From Halotia branconii CENA392 (lineage in GTDB: Bacteria; Cyanobacteriota; Cyanobacteriia; Cyanobacteriales; Nostocaceae): DNA of 64,000 bases. The notes beneath the pieces are model-generated. The model did no database searches and had not been told where the DNA came from. It worked only from the letters and a program-made list of their open reading frames with translations. The position numbers and the translations under genes were made by a program. Below, in pieces: positions 1-8,366 of the stretch (its first letter is position 1; every line of letters begins with the position of its first letter). Location: the NCBI RefSeq assembly GCF_029953635.1, contig NZ_CP124543.1, forward strand, positions 4,257,455-4,321,454, in the 5' to 3' direction.

Positions 1-1167
1 TGCTCGGAGATAACAAATTGTATCCCTGGGTGGTACGCTATTTAAGGTGTAGCCTTGCCTTTCTAATAATTGATAACTAGTCCGGTCTAGTTCAATCTTA
101 GTCAAGACGTTATCGTGTCCTTCACCGCGATTTGGGTCTTGGTTTGTTTCTTCAATGAGTTCGGCAATGGTAGATCTACCATTACCAACGATGTGAGCTG
201 GCACACGTTCGGCTACTGCTACTACTTTGCCATTGACTACTAGTACTCTGTGGTCACGCCCAACATAATATTTTTCAACAATAATTGACCGTGAAACTTG
301 TCTAGCTGCTTCGTAGGCTGCTTCAGCTTCTTCCCAAGTTCTAATATCGATGGTGATCCCGCGTCCATGATTACCGTCTAGCGGTTTAATGACGATGGGA
401 TAGCCGCCAACATATTCAATAGCTTCTTCTAAATCGTCTAAAAAGTTAATTACCGTACCTCTAGGTACTGGCGCTCCGGCTGCGGCTAGGATGCGTTTGG
501 TAGCTTCTTTGTCGCAAGCTAGTTCTACCCCTAAAATGCCAGTATTGTGAGTCATTGTGGCTTGCATTCGCTTTTGATTCACACCGTAGCCCAGCTGAAT
601 TAAAAAGCGGGCGCTCAATTGCATCCAGGGAATACCTCTTTTTTCGGCTTCCTTGACGATCGCTTCGGTTGAAGGTCCTAAAGATGAATCACGCCAGAAG
701 TCTTTCAGGTCTTGAATATCTTGCTCTAGTTCTGCTTTGGGATAGCGACCCCGATCTGCAATACTTTGACACAGGCGCACAGCGGCTCGTCCAGCGTAGC
801 GTCCTGCTTCTTCGTTCAGGTATTCAATCACTACCTGAAAAATTCCGGGTGTAGCGGTTTCGCGGGTACGGCCAAAGCCAACATGCATTCCAGCTAGTTC
901 CTGGAGTTCTAGGGCTACGTGTTCGACAATATGACCCATCATGGTGCCTTCTCGCACTCGCATTAAAAAGCCACCGCGACAGCCAGGCGAACAATAGTGA
1001 CCCTCCAGACTCGGCAGCGCCTCAACTAATCCTTCATAAAAGCCAGGGATTTCATTCGAGGGCGTTTCAGCCAGGTTTTCTAAATCGAGGCGCATGACGA
1101 TCAGCTTGTGGCGTCGAATGCTCCAGTAGTTTGGGCCGCGTAAGGTCTGGATCTTGAGGATTCTCAT
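1..1167 (-). CDS. cphA: Cyanophycin synthetase, N-terminal part (runs off window)
   Basis: CphA polymerises aspartate and arginine into cyanophycin, the cytoplasmic nitrogen reserve that forms polar plugs in heterocysts. The reading frame opens at ATG 1167 with MRILKIQTLRGPNYWSI and stays open for 389 codons to the window edge, so only the N-domain and the start of the ATP-grasp domain are present. Visible landmarks are YCSPGCRGGFLMRVREGTMM near residue 60, GRTRETATPGIF near residue 100 and the ATP-grasp stretch GGYPIVIKPLDGNHGRGITI near residues 250-270. The C-terminal Mur-ligase-like half lies outside the window. It lies 172 nt downstream of cphB on the same strand, the usual cphBA order. 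Family assignment is very secure; the gene's integrity beyond position 1 cannot be judged. Confidence 0.97.
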   Translation of the reverse strand, partial: MRILKIQTLRGPNYWSIRRHKLIVMRLDLENLAETPSNEIPGFYEGLVEALPSLEGHYCSPGCRGGFLMRVREGTMMGHIVEHVALELQELAGMHVGFGRTRETATPGIFQVVIEYLNEEAGRYAGRAAVRLCQSIADRGRYPKAELEQDIQDLKDFWRDSSLGPSTEAIVKEAEKRGIPWMQLSARFLIQLGYGVNQKRMQATMTHNTGILGVELACDKEATKRILAAAGAPVPRGTVINFLDDLEEAIEYVGGYPIVIKPLDGNHGRGITIDIRTWEEAEAAYEAARQVSRSIIVEKYYVGRDHRVLVVNGKVVAVAERVPAHIVGNGRSTIAELIEETNQDPNRGEGHDNVLTKIELDRTSYQLLERQGYTLNSVPPRDTICYLRA

Positions 1168-1339
1168 GGGAATAGGTAGATGGAGATTCGGAACCAAAAT
1201 TCTAGTTTCTTACTGGAATTGACCGCTAAACTGTCCATTGTAAACAGTTTTTTCTTTTTACATGGTATTTCTCTGATTTTTCTACAGCAAGAAATAAAGT
1301 AAACGATCAACACACTGTAACCTCAGATACTCTATTCCG

Positions 1340-2203
1340 TCAGCTGGAGATGCGGTGTACAGCGGGTAGTACAGTGCGCTGGTACAGGTGGAAGCGATCG
1401 CCATAGCTGAGGATATGCAGACGTAAGTTGTGTATAGTTAAGGGTTCGTTAGCACCGACATGAGGCTCGTTGGTATGAGTTACTTCAGTGGGATCAACAA
1501 TGGTGACGCTGCCTTTGCCCATGACTTGTAACCAACCGTCACGTTCAAATACAGCACAAGTATCTTCGTCAATGCCAATACCAAGACGGTCAGGATGAGC
1601 TGCGATCGCACTGATTAGTCTTCCCATGCGATTACGGTTGTGAAAGTGTTGATCAACAATCACTTCGGGGATAAATCCCAAACCCGTGGCCATATCTACC
1701 AAAGAGCGATTTGGCGTTTCACCACTACCACCACCAGCAATCATGTGATGCCCCATTACTGCTGCTCCTGCACTGGTTCCGGCTAAGGTCAATTGTCCAC
1801 CTCTGACTCGTTGCCGGATAATTTCCATTGCTGGCGTGTCTGACAACACACCACAAAGGCGTAATTGATCTCCTCCCGTCAAAAACACGCCACTACAAGC
1901 TTCTAGAGATGCTTTGATTTGGGGAATTTCACACTGTTCGCGTTCGCGAATGTCTAAAATTTCCACCTTCTCAGCACCCATTTCTTCAAAAATGCGAATA
2001 TACCGACCACCGATGATTGCGGGTTCGCGGGAGGCAGATGGAATAATTGTAATATAGGCCTTACTAGCACCGGCGCGGCCAACAAAAGTTCGCAGGATTT
2101 CGCGTCCATGAACTTTATCTTCTGCGCCGCCGATCACTAGAACGGCGGTTTTAGTTGCTTGGGGTGTCCTCATTTCCAGCGATTTAGCTTTTAATTGCGG
2201 CAT
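1340..2203 (-). CDS. cphB: Cyanophycinase
   Basis: CphB is a serine-type exopeptidase of the peptidase S51 family that cleaves cyanophycin into beta-Asp-Arg dipeptides. I chose ATG 2203 (286 residues, MPQLKAKSLEMRTPQ) rather than the longer frame from 2236, because AGGAGA lies just upstream of it. Seen in the protein: a Rossmann-like start (AVLVIGGAEDKVHG), the GGDQLRL motif, the nucleophile elbow LAGTSAGAAVMG with Ser144, and the active-site region IVDQHFHNRNRMGRL. Length matches the family. It precedes cphA on the same strand, so synthesis and breakdown of the polymer are probably co-transcribed. Confidence 0.97.
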   Translation of the reverse strand: MPQLKAKSLEMRTPQATKTAVLVIGGAEDKVHGREILRTFVGRAGASKAYITIIPSASREPAIIGGRYIRIFEEMGAEKVEILDIREREQCEIPQIKASLEACSGVFLTGGDQLRLCGVLSDTPAMEIIRQRVRGGQLTLAGTSAGAAVMGHHMIAGGGSGETPNRSLVDMATGLGFIPEVIVDQHFHNRNRMGRLISAIAAHPDRLGIGIDEDTCAVFERDGWLQVMGKGSVTIVDPTEVTHTNEPHVGANEPLTIHNLRLHILSYGDRFHLYQRTVLPAVHRISS

Positions 2204-2239
2204 TGTGTTTCTCCTGTCAACAACTTCAGGAGCCATCGC

Positions 2240-2460
2240 CTTGGTGTTAGCACAGCGTAAAGCCTACGGCATGGCTTCTCTAACGAGACACTACGTGTAG
2301 CTTGCTTCCCCGCAGGGGTACGCTTAGAACGAAGCAGGAGCGTCGGCAGCGCGGTGAGTCCATTGCTGCGTAAAGCCTACGGCATAGCTACGCTTAGCGC
2401 GTAACGTCTCGCAGAGAAGAGAAGTGCGGTCTTGGGGGTTTCCCTCCATGAGCGACTGCC
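2240..2460. repeat. Dispersed palindrome-rich repeat cluster
   Basis: The segment contains two copies of GTAAAGCCTACGGCAT (near 2258 and 2371) and pieces such as GCTTGCTTCCCCGCAGGGG and AAGTGCGGTCTTGGGGGTTT. Related pieces recur at 7345-7420, 13315-13370, 16310-16345 and 51690-51740. No coding logic is apparent; it looks like the dispersed repeats common in heterocystous cyanobacterial spacers. Confidence 0.7.
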
Positions 2461-2773
2461 GAAAGAGTTTCCTCGCTTTTGGCGAATGGCGTGCAAATTT
2501 AACAAAAGAGGCAGCCTGATAATTTTTGCACTTTGCTTGATTGAGAGGAGACTTTTTGTAATGTTTGGAGCGAAGTTGCTCCCAATTTTCGCTTAACATA
2601 CACAATGCCTCGGAAATCAAGTGTCTATTGCCGTTACTCAAAACCAGCGCTTTGTTGTTCACCTGTCCACTTTTTCCAGACTGGCAAAATAGTGCTTGGG
2701 GGGCTTGGGTTGCACTCTGGGGTTTGGGGCGAGGAGAGTTTGACACGCTTTTTCTGAGGCTGGCTCGATGCAT
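2324..2773 (-). CDS. Doubtful hypothetical ORF, partly repeat-derived
   Basis: A 149-codon open frame whose last 45 or so residues (including GNPQDRTSLLCETLRAKRSY) are a translation of the dispersed repeat at 2240-2460. The N-terminal 100 residues are basic and resemble no family I know. An 81-codon frame is open on the opposite strand over the same DNA (2565-2810). No convincing ribosome binding site is seen. It is listed only because it occupies an otherwise empty 790-bp spacer between cphB and trmD. Confidence 0.15.
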   Translation of the reverse strand: MHRASLRKSVSNSPRPKPQSATQAPQALFCQSGKSGQVNNKALVLSNGNRHLISEALCMLSENWEQLRSKHYKKSPLNQAKCKNYQAASFVKFARHSPKARKLFRQSLMEGNPQDRTSLLCETLRAKRSYAVGFTQQWTHRAADAPASF

Positions 2774-2996
2774 CCTGAAAGTTGTTAACCTAGTCAGATT
2801 ATTAATTTAAATGTAGTTGTGACAATATTTAAACATAAATTAAGTAATTAGAGAAACTTTTGATCCCAGAAAAATCAATAGTTCTGGTACTTTTAGACAC
2901 TATTGATTAAGCTTATCTGTAGTTTTACCTGACATTAGCATCTTGTGTTTGCTAGACATTCAACTTTAAGATTAGTGTTCTCGAATACGAATTACT

Positions 2997-3749
2997 GTGC
3001 GCTTTGATATAGTTACACTTTTTCCTGACTGTTTTACCTCAGTTCTCAACTCTGGGTTGCTGGCTAAAGCCTTAGCCAAACAAATTGCCCAAGTAAATCT
3101 GATCAATCCTAGAGATTTTACAACCGATAAGCACCGGAAAGTAGATGATGAACCTTATGGAGGTGGCGTAGGGATGCTGATGAAGCCAGAACCCATATTT
3201 ACGGCTGTGGAGTCCCTACCAAATTTACCCCGAAGAGAGATTATTTTAATGAGTCCTCAAGGACAAACAATCAATCAACCTCTATTGCGAGAATTGGTGA
3301 CAAATTACGACCAGTTAGTAGTTATTTGCGGACATTACGAAGGAGTAGATGATAGGGTACTACATTTAGTGACTCGTGAGGTATCTTTAGGTGATTTTAT
3401 TTTGACTGGGGGAGAAATTCCGGCAATGGCATTACTAAATGGCGTAGTGCGTCTTTTACCAGGAACTGTAGGTAAAGTAGAGTCTTTGAAAGTAGAAAGT
3501 TTCGAGCAAGAGTTACTAGATTATCCCCAATATACTCGCCCAGCCAATTTTCGCGGCTGGAAAGTGCCTGATGTCTTACTTTCTGGTAATCACGCCGCGA
3601 TCGCTCAGTGGCGTTACGAACAACAAATCAAAAGAACAAGCGATCGCCGCCCCGATTTGCTCAAAGAGTGGGAGCAGAGGAGCAGGGAGCAGGGAGCAGG
3701 GGAGGCAGGGGAGCAGGGAGCAGGGGAGCAGGGGAGTAGGGAAAAATAA
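2997..3749 (+). CDS. trmD: tRNA (guanine-37-N1)-methyltransferase
   Basis: TrmD methylates G37 next to the anticodon using S-adenosylmethionine and prevents +1 frameshifting. The GTG start at 2997 gives MRFDIVTLFPDCF, the family N-terminus. Family marks: DDEPYGGGVGMLMKPEP near residues 50-66, VICGHYEGVDDRV near 110, and the SAM-binding trefoil-knot segment SLGDFILTGGEIPAM near 132-146, followed by LPGTVG and LDYPQYTRP. The core ends near residue 222 (RRPDLLKEWE). The last 25 residues (EQRSREQGAGEAGEQGAG and on) are a translation of a GGAGCAGGGAGCAGGG tandem array, so repeat DNA has replaced or extended the natural stop. Function is probably unaffected because the tail follows the conserved domain. 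ispF follows after 44 nt. Confidence 0.96.
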   Translation: MRFDIVTLFPDCFTSVLNSGLLAKALAKQIAQVNLINPRDFTTDKHRKVDDEPYGGGVGMLMKPEPIFTAVESLPNLPRREIILMSPQGQTINQPLLRELVTNYDQLVVICGHYEGVDDRVLHLVTREVSLGDFILTGGEIPAMALLNGVVRLLPGTVGKVESLKVESFEQELLDYPQYTRPANFRGWKVPDVLLSGNHAAIAQWRYEQQIKRTSDRRPDLLKEWEQRSREQGAGEAGEQGAGEQGSREK

Positions 3750-3793
3750 CAATGCCCAATGCCCAATAACAACTAACAACTAACAACTGACAA

Positions 3794-4279
3794 ATGACAA
3801 ACATACGTATTGGTAACGGCTACGATATTCACAAATTAGTGAGCGATCGCCCTTTAATTTTAGGAGGAGTCCAAATTCCCCATGAACTTGGTTTATTGGG
3901 ACATAGTGACGCTGACGCACTAACCCACGCCATTATGGATGCCATGTTAGGGGCATTATCTTTAGGAGATATTGGGCATTATTTTCCCCCTACTGATCCC
4001 CAATGGGCAGGTGCAGATAGTTTAATGTTATTAACTCAAGTACATCAACTAATTCAAAATCAAGGTTGGCAAATAGGTAACATTGATTCAGTTGTGGTTG
4101 CTGAACGCCCCAAATTAAAACCGCATATTGAAAGGATGCGTGACAAATTAGCAAATGTTTTAAAATTACAACCAAATCAAGTTGGTATTAAAGCTACAAC
4201 TAACGAAAAACTCGGCCCTATAGGAAGGGAAGAAGGTATTTGTGCTTATGCTGTTGTCTTGCTAGTTGCTTGCGAGTAA
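3794..4279 (+). CDS. ispF: 2-C-methyl-D-erythritol 2,4-cyclodiphosphate synthase
   Basis: IspF makes the cyclic diphosphate intermediate of the MEP isoprenoid pathway, feeding carotenoid, phytol and quinone synthesis. The 161 residues match the family's length. The metal ligands are in NGYDIHKL (Asp and His) and GHSDADALTHAI, and the C-terminal signature ATTNEKLGPIGREEGI is intact. ATG 3794 directly follows a string of AACTAAC/AACTGAC repeats, and no strong ribosome binding site is visible. It lies 44 nt downstream of trmD on the same strand. Confidence 0.97.
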   Translation: MTNIRIGNGYDIHKLVSDRPLILGGVQIPHELGLLGHSDADALTHAIMDAMLGALSLGDIGHYFPPTDPQWAGADSLMLLTQVHQLIQNQGWQIGNIDSVVVAERPKLKPHIERMRDKLANVLKLQPNQVGIKATTNEKLGPIGREEGICAYAVVLLVACE

Positions 4280-4351
4280 TTGTCTTTAATTTATTCATAA
4301 CCGTTAAAATTGAAATTAATCGCATCCTTAACTTAGTGGGACATTAAAGCA

Positions 4352-4816
4352 ATGTTAGCTGCCAACTTAGAAGATGTAAATCGTCCTGACTTCGTAGCCT
4401 TAGACAAAAATGGGCAGATTGTTCTCATAGCTGAAGTCAAAGGTTTCCCATTCAACTTTCAAGAAACCAAAACCAAAACCTATGCTATTTTGCGGCTTGT
4501 TGATTATTTGCAAACGGCAAAAATAGTGATTCCTTTTGCCATGCTTGTTGATGTAGATAAAATTCAAATTCTCAAATGGGATGGTAATAGTTTATCAGAG
4601 CCAATTATCTGCTTGAATACTGCTGATGTGCTAAGTTATTATGAGCCAAAATTCCGCGACAAAAAGATATTTAGTCTTTATCTTAAAGGTTTAACAGAAG
4701 CATGGTTACGTGACTTGGCATATAATTGGAAATCTGCAATACCACCTTTCACAAAAGAAATGGCAGAAATTGATTTATTGCAATTAATAAAAAATGGAAC
4801 AACTAAAATTTATTAA
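4352..4816 (+). CDS. Hypothetical protein, possible PD-(D/E)XK-like fold
   Basis: The 154-residue protein is not one I can name. Near the N-terminus DFVALDKNGQIVLIAEVKGF has the spacing of a PD-(D/E)XK nuclease core: an acidic residue, then a beta strand ending E-V-K. The remainder alternates hydrophobic strands with a C-terminal helix ending KEMAEIDLLQLIKNG. It is followed after 9 nt by a PIN-like gene, so the two are probably co-expressed. Local base composition is AT-rich. Nuclease activity is inference; a restriction-like or structural homologue without activity is equally possible. Confidence 0.7.
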   Translation: MLAANLEDVNRPDFVALDKNGQIVLIAEVKGFPFNFQETKTKTYAILRLVDYLQTAKIVIPFAMLVDVDKIQILKWDGNSLSEPIICLNTADVLSYYEPKFRDKKIFSLYLKGLTEAWLRDLAYNWKSAIPPFTKEMAEIDLLQLIKNGTTKIY

Positions 4817-4825
4817 TTCTGTGTA

Positions 4826-5425
4826 GTGATAATTTACGTTGAAACTAATTTTTTGATGGGTATTGCTAAAGGGCAAGATACCCTAGCCCAAGAATTACTG
4901 CAAAATACACCCTCTTTTTTACGTTTAGTAGTGCCAAGTATTTGTTTTGTAGAATCATTAACAACATTAGAACAAGAAGAAAAATATAATCTAGATTTTC
5001 TTCGTAATTTAGATATACAAATTAATCAAGCAGAGCGAGATAACTCAGACAATGCACAAACACTGCTATCTTATCTAGAACAATCAAGAACTAGTTTTTT
5101 GCAACGAGCTAACGAAGTTAAAAAACGTTTTGATGTAGCTTTTAATCAGCTTGTTAGTAAATCAGAAATGATTACATTAAATACGGGTATTTTTCAAGTA
5201 ACATTAAATAGAGCAATTTTTGAGAAGCACATTATAGATAAAATAATTTTGGAGTGTATAATTTTTCATGCTGGCTTACACCACAATGAAAATAAATTGT
5301 TTTTAAGTAATAACTCTAAGGAGTTTGGTAAACGAGAAGTTACAGAAATTTTACGAAATGTTGGTATCCAGTATTTTAATAAAACTCAAAGTTTTCTTGG
5401 TTGGCTACAGTCTCAAACAAATTGA
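4826..5425 (+). CDS. PIN-like domain protein
   Basis: PIN domains are metal-dependent ribonucleases, often toxins. This 199-residue frame starts at GTG 4826 with MIIYVETNFLMGIAKG; the usual first catalytic Asp of a PIN domain (xVDTNxxL) is Glu here. Further acidic residues lie in VPSICFVESL near residue 40, and the ending LFLSNNSKEFGKREVTEIL resembles the last PIN motif with an N-N-S-K-E-F stretch. The middle (residues 70-115) is a charged helix. It follows the preceding nuclease-like gene by 9 nt, a toxin/antitoxin-like spacing, but the upstream partner does not resemble a DNA-binding antitoxin. Activity is uncertain because of the Asp-to-Glu change. Confidence 0.65.
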   Translation: MIIYVETNFLMGIAKGQDTLAQELLQNTPSFLRLVVPSICFVESLTTLEQEEKYNLDFLRNLDIQINQAERDNSDNAQTLLSYLEQSRTSFLQRANEVKKRFDVAFNQLVSKSEMITLNTGIFQVTLNRAIFEKHIIDKIILECIIFHAGLHHNENKLFLSNNSKEFGKREVTEILRNVGIQYFNKTQSFLGWLQSQTN

Positions 5426-5449
5426 TTTACCTATTCACATATTGAAATT

Positions 5450-7240
5450 ATGAAATTTATTAGTGGTATTTTTTCCAATTTTAAACGTTTTTATTTACCT
5501 GTAATTTTAGCTTCATTAACAGCCATTACTGTTGCCGCTTGCAATCCAGAGAATTTTAAAAGTTCAGCGGCTCAAGTACCACAGTTAGTAAGTAGCATTC
5601 TCAGCGATCCCCAAACCTTTAACTATCCCCTCAATCAAGATGCATCAACAACGAGTCTTCTAGGATTAGTTTTTGACGGCTTAACTACACAAAACCCTAC
5701 AACTGGTAAATTTGAGCCAAGTTTAGCAGAGTCTTGGCAAATTTCTGATGACAAATTGGGGTTTGTTTTTACCATGCGTGAAGGATTGAAATGGTCTGAT
5801 GGTCAACCATTAACAGTAGATGATGTGGTGTTTACCTTCAATGATATTTATCTTAACGAAGCAATTCCTACAGATGCTAGAGATATTTTACGCATTGGTG
5901 AAAGTCGGGCATTACCAAAGGTGAGAAAAATTGATGATCGCCGAGTTGAATTTAGGACACCAGAACCTTTTGCACCGTTCTTAGGAAATATAGGATTGCC
6001 AATTTTACCTGCTCATGTATTGAAAAAATCTATAAAAACAAAAGACCAAAATGGGAAGCCAATATTTCTGACAAAGTGGGGCGTTGATACTCCTTTAGAC
6101 CAAATTATCGTTAATGGCCCTTATAAATTAGAGCGTTATGACACCAGTCAGCGCATAGTATTTAGACGTAATCCTTATTATTGGCGCAAAGGATCTCAAG
6201 GAGAACCACAACCTTATATTGAACGAATTGTATGGCAAATTGTGGAATCAACAGATACTGCCTTGCTTCAGTTTCGTTCTGGTAGTTTAGATACGATAGG
6301 AGTTACACCAGACTATTTTTCTTTGCTCAAAAAACAAGAAAAGCAAGGTAATTTTAAAATTTATGAAGATGGGCCAGCTACTGGAACATCGTTTGTTTTG
6401 TTTAATCTCAATCAAGGCAAAAGAGACGGAAAACCGCTGGTAAATCCAATAAAGTCACGTTGGTTTAATACAGTCGAGTTTAGGCAAGCTGTAGCTTATG
6501 CCATTGATCGACAAAAGATGATCAATAATACTTTTCGTGGCTTAGGTAAACCACAAAATTCACCAGTTTCTGTGCAGAGTCCCTATTATCTTTCACCCCA
6601 AGAAGGATTGAAAACTTACGATTATAATTTAGAAAAAGCTAGGCAATTACTCAGAAAAGCCGGATTTAAATCCAATGCCCAAGGTCAGTTACTTGACGCT
6701 CAAGGCAACCGTGTTCGCTTCACTTTACTTACCAATTCTGGTAATAAAATCCGTGAGGCAATGGGAGCGCAGATTAAGCAAGATTTGAGCAAAATAGGTA
6801 TTCAAGTCGATTTTACTCCGCTAGCATGGAATACTTACACAGATAAGCTGTCTAATACCCTCGATTGGGATGCTTCTTTGTTGAGTTTGACAGGTGGTTT
6901 AGAACCGAACGATGGGGCTAATGTTTGGTCTCCTGAAGGTGGTTTACACATGTTCAATCAAAAACCACAGGCAGGACAAAAGCCGATTCAAGGTTGGGAA
7001 GTTGCTCCTTGGGAAGCAGAAATTGGTAGGCTCTATATTCAAGGCGCTAGGGAATTAGACGAAGCCAAGCGAAAAGAAATTTATGCCCAAACACAGCGAA
7101 TTACCCAAGAAAATTTGCCCTTTATTTACTTAGTCAATCCCTTGGCAATGTCAGCAGTACGCGATCGCTTTGAAGGTATCGAATACTCAGCCCTCGGTGG
7201 AGCATTCTGGAACATTTATGAAATTAAAATTACTAAGTAG
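5450..7240 (+). CDS. ABC transporter peptide/nickel-type substrate-binding lipoprotein
   Basis: This is a 596-residue extracytoplasmic solute-binding protein of the SBP_bac_5 family (OppA/DppA type), expected to be lipid-anchored and to deliver peptides or similar ligands to an ABC permease. A signal sequence ends in the lipobox ITVAAC with Cys31. Family hallmarks are FDGLTTQNPTTGKFEPSLAE near residue 72, the AESWQISDD and FTMREGLKWSDGQPLTVDDV segment, INGPYKL-like VNGPYKLERY, and RQAVAYAIDRQKMI near residue 345. Permease and ATPase genes are not adjacent, as is common in cyanobacteria. The ligand cannot be told from sequence. Confidence 0.93.
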   Translation: MKFISGIFSNFKRFYLPVILASLTAITVAACNPENFKSSAAQVPQLVSSILSDPQTFNYPLNQDASTTSLLGLVFDGLTTQNPTTGKFEPSLAESWQISDDKLGFVFTMREGLKWSDGQPLTVDDVVFTFNDIYLNEAIPTDARDILRIGESRALPKVRKIDDRRVEFRTPEPFAPFLGNIGLPILPAHVLKKSIKTKDQNGKPIFLTKWGVDTPLDQIIVNGPYKLERYDTSQRIVFRRNPYYWRKGSQGEPQPYIERIVWQIVESTDTALLQFRSGSLDTIGVTPDYFSLLKKQEKQGNFKIYEDGPATGTSFVLFNLNQGKRDGKPLVNPIKSRWFNTVEFRQAVAYAIDRQKMINNTFRGLGKPQNSPVSVQSPYYLSPQEGLKTYDYNLEKARQLLRKAGFKSNAQGQLLDAQGNRVRFTLLTNSGNKIREAMGAQIKQDLSKIGIQVDFTPLAWNTYTDKLSNTLDWDASLLSLTGGLEPNDGANVWSPEGGLHMFNQKPQAGQKPIQGWEVAPWEAEIGRLYIQGARELDEAKRKEIYAQTQRITQENLPFIYLVNPLAMSAVRDRFEGIEYSALGGAFWNIYEIKITK

Positions 7241-7491
7241 ATAATTGGGCATGGGGCATGAAGAAGAGGAATTGGGGCAGGGTGCAGGGTGCAGAGGAGT
7301 GAAGAGGAATTACCTCTTTCTCCCGAAGTTGCTCCACTTGGTGAGGCAGCCCGGTCTTGTTGTTCCAACAAAGAGGGACTGCCGAACCCGGAGGGGGAGA
7401 CCCCAAGACCGCACTTCTCTCCTTGTCTCCCTGCTCCCTGCTCCCCTGCTTTTCCTAGTCCCTAGCCCCTAATCCATAATTTAAAATTACC
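7241..7491. repeat. Tandem and dispersed repeat spacer
   Basis: The 250-bp spacer before larB holds short tandem repeats (GGGCATGGGGCATG, CAGGGTGCAGGGTGCAG, CTCCCTGCTCCCTGCTCCCC) and a copy of the dispersed repeat with GGCAGCCCGGTCTTG and GACCCCAAGACCGCACTTCT. A 75-codon frame here is only repeat translation. Confidence 0.75.
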
Positions 7492-8271
7492 GTGACTCAA
7501 CCTGAAACTCTGCGATCGCTTCTCGAAGCGGTTGCTAATGGCAAAGTTACCCCAGATGTAGCTTTAGACTCTCTTAAAAATTTAGCCTATGAGCCTGTAG
7601 GTGAATTTGCCAAAATTGACCATCATCGTACCCTGAGAACTGGTTTCCCTGAGGTAATTTGGGGGCCGGGTAAAACTCCTGAACAAATTGCTCAAATTAT
7701 GGAGGTGATGCGCCTCCGCAATCCAGTAGTCATGGCCACCCGGATTGAACCCGCAGTTTATGCTGCACTGCAATCACAGGTTAAAGATTTGCAATATTAT
7801 GGATTGGCAAAAATTTGTGCGATCGCTCCCCCAACTGTTGAGCCACAGTTTCTAGGAGAAATTGGGATTTTGTCTGCTGGTACTGCTGATTTACCAGTAG
7901 CTGAAGAAGCCGCAGTTACAGCTGAACTGTCTGGTTTTCGCGTCCAGCGTCTTTGGGATGTTGGTGTGGCTGGTATTCATCGCTTGCTGAATAATCGTCA
8001 CCTGATTGAATCGGCATCAGTATTAATTGTCGTGGCGGGGATGGAAGGCGCTTTACCCAGTGTGGTTGCGGGTTTAGCTAATTGTCCGGTGATTGCCGTT
8101 CCTACTAGCATTGGTTATGGTGCGAGTTTTGGTGGTTTAGCACCTTTATTGACAATGCTCAACTCTTGTGCTGCTGGGGTAGGGGTAGTGAATATTGATA
8201 ATGGTTTTGGTGCAGCGGTTTTGGCCGGACAAATTTTGCGGACAGCCGAAAAGCTAAATCACAAACCCTAA
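7492..8271 (+). CDS. larB: Nickel-pincer-cofactor biosynthesis protein LarB
   Basis: LarB is a PurE-like enzyme that carboxylates and hydrolyses nicotinic acid adenine dinucleotide in the first step of nickel-pincer nucleotide synthesis. The 259-residue frame starts at GTG 7492 (MTQPETLRSLLEAV). The N-terminal helical segment is followed by a PurE-type Rossmann domain with ILSAGTADLPVAEEA near residues 120-135, VVVAGMEGALPSVVAGL-type sequence near 180-198, PTSIGYGASFGG near 203-214, and a C-terminal NIDNGFGAAVLA. These are the LarB signatures. larC and larE are not adjacent, so the cofactor's client enzyme in this organism is unknown. Confidence 0.92.
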   Translation: MTQPETLRSLLEAVANGKVTPDVALDSLKNLAYEPVGEFAKIDHHRTLRTGFPEVIWGPGKTPEQIAQIMEVMRLRNPVVMATRIEPAVYAALQSQVKDLQYYGLAKICAIAPPTVEPQFLGEIGILSAGTADLPVAEEAAVTAELSGFRVQRLWDVGVAGIHRLLNNRHLIESASVLIVVAGMEGALPSVVAGLANCPVIAVPTSIGYGASFGGLAPLLTMLNSCAAGVGVVNIDNGFGAAVLAGQILRTAEKLNHKP

Positions 8272-8295
8272 GTGTGGTCTGTCAAGATAGTTTTG

Positions 8296-8356
8296 ATTGG
8301 TTCGTAGTAAGCCCTTTAGTGCTTAAAACTCAGGACTAAAGTCCTGACTACGAACT
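8296..8356. repeat. Hairpin repeat (CGTAGTAAG...CTGACTACG)
   Basis: TTCGTAGTAAGCCCTTTAG and CTAAAGTCCTGACTACGAA are inverted around a short loop, giving a strong imperfect hairpin between larB and the convergent Rpn-type gene. A related copy lies at 13258-13312. It could double as a transcription end for either gene, but it lacks a T-tract. Confidence 0.65.
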
Positions 8357-8366
8357 GAACTTACCC

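Noticed and set aside
7245..7472. 75-codon plus-strand ORF after the solute-binding protein
   Set aside because: Entirely a translation of GGGCATG, CAGGGTG and CTCCCTG tandem repeats and a dispersed repeat.
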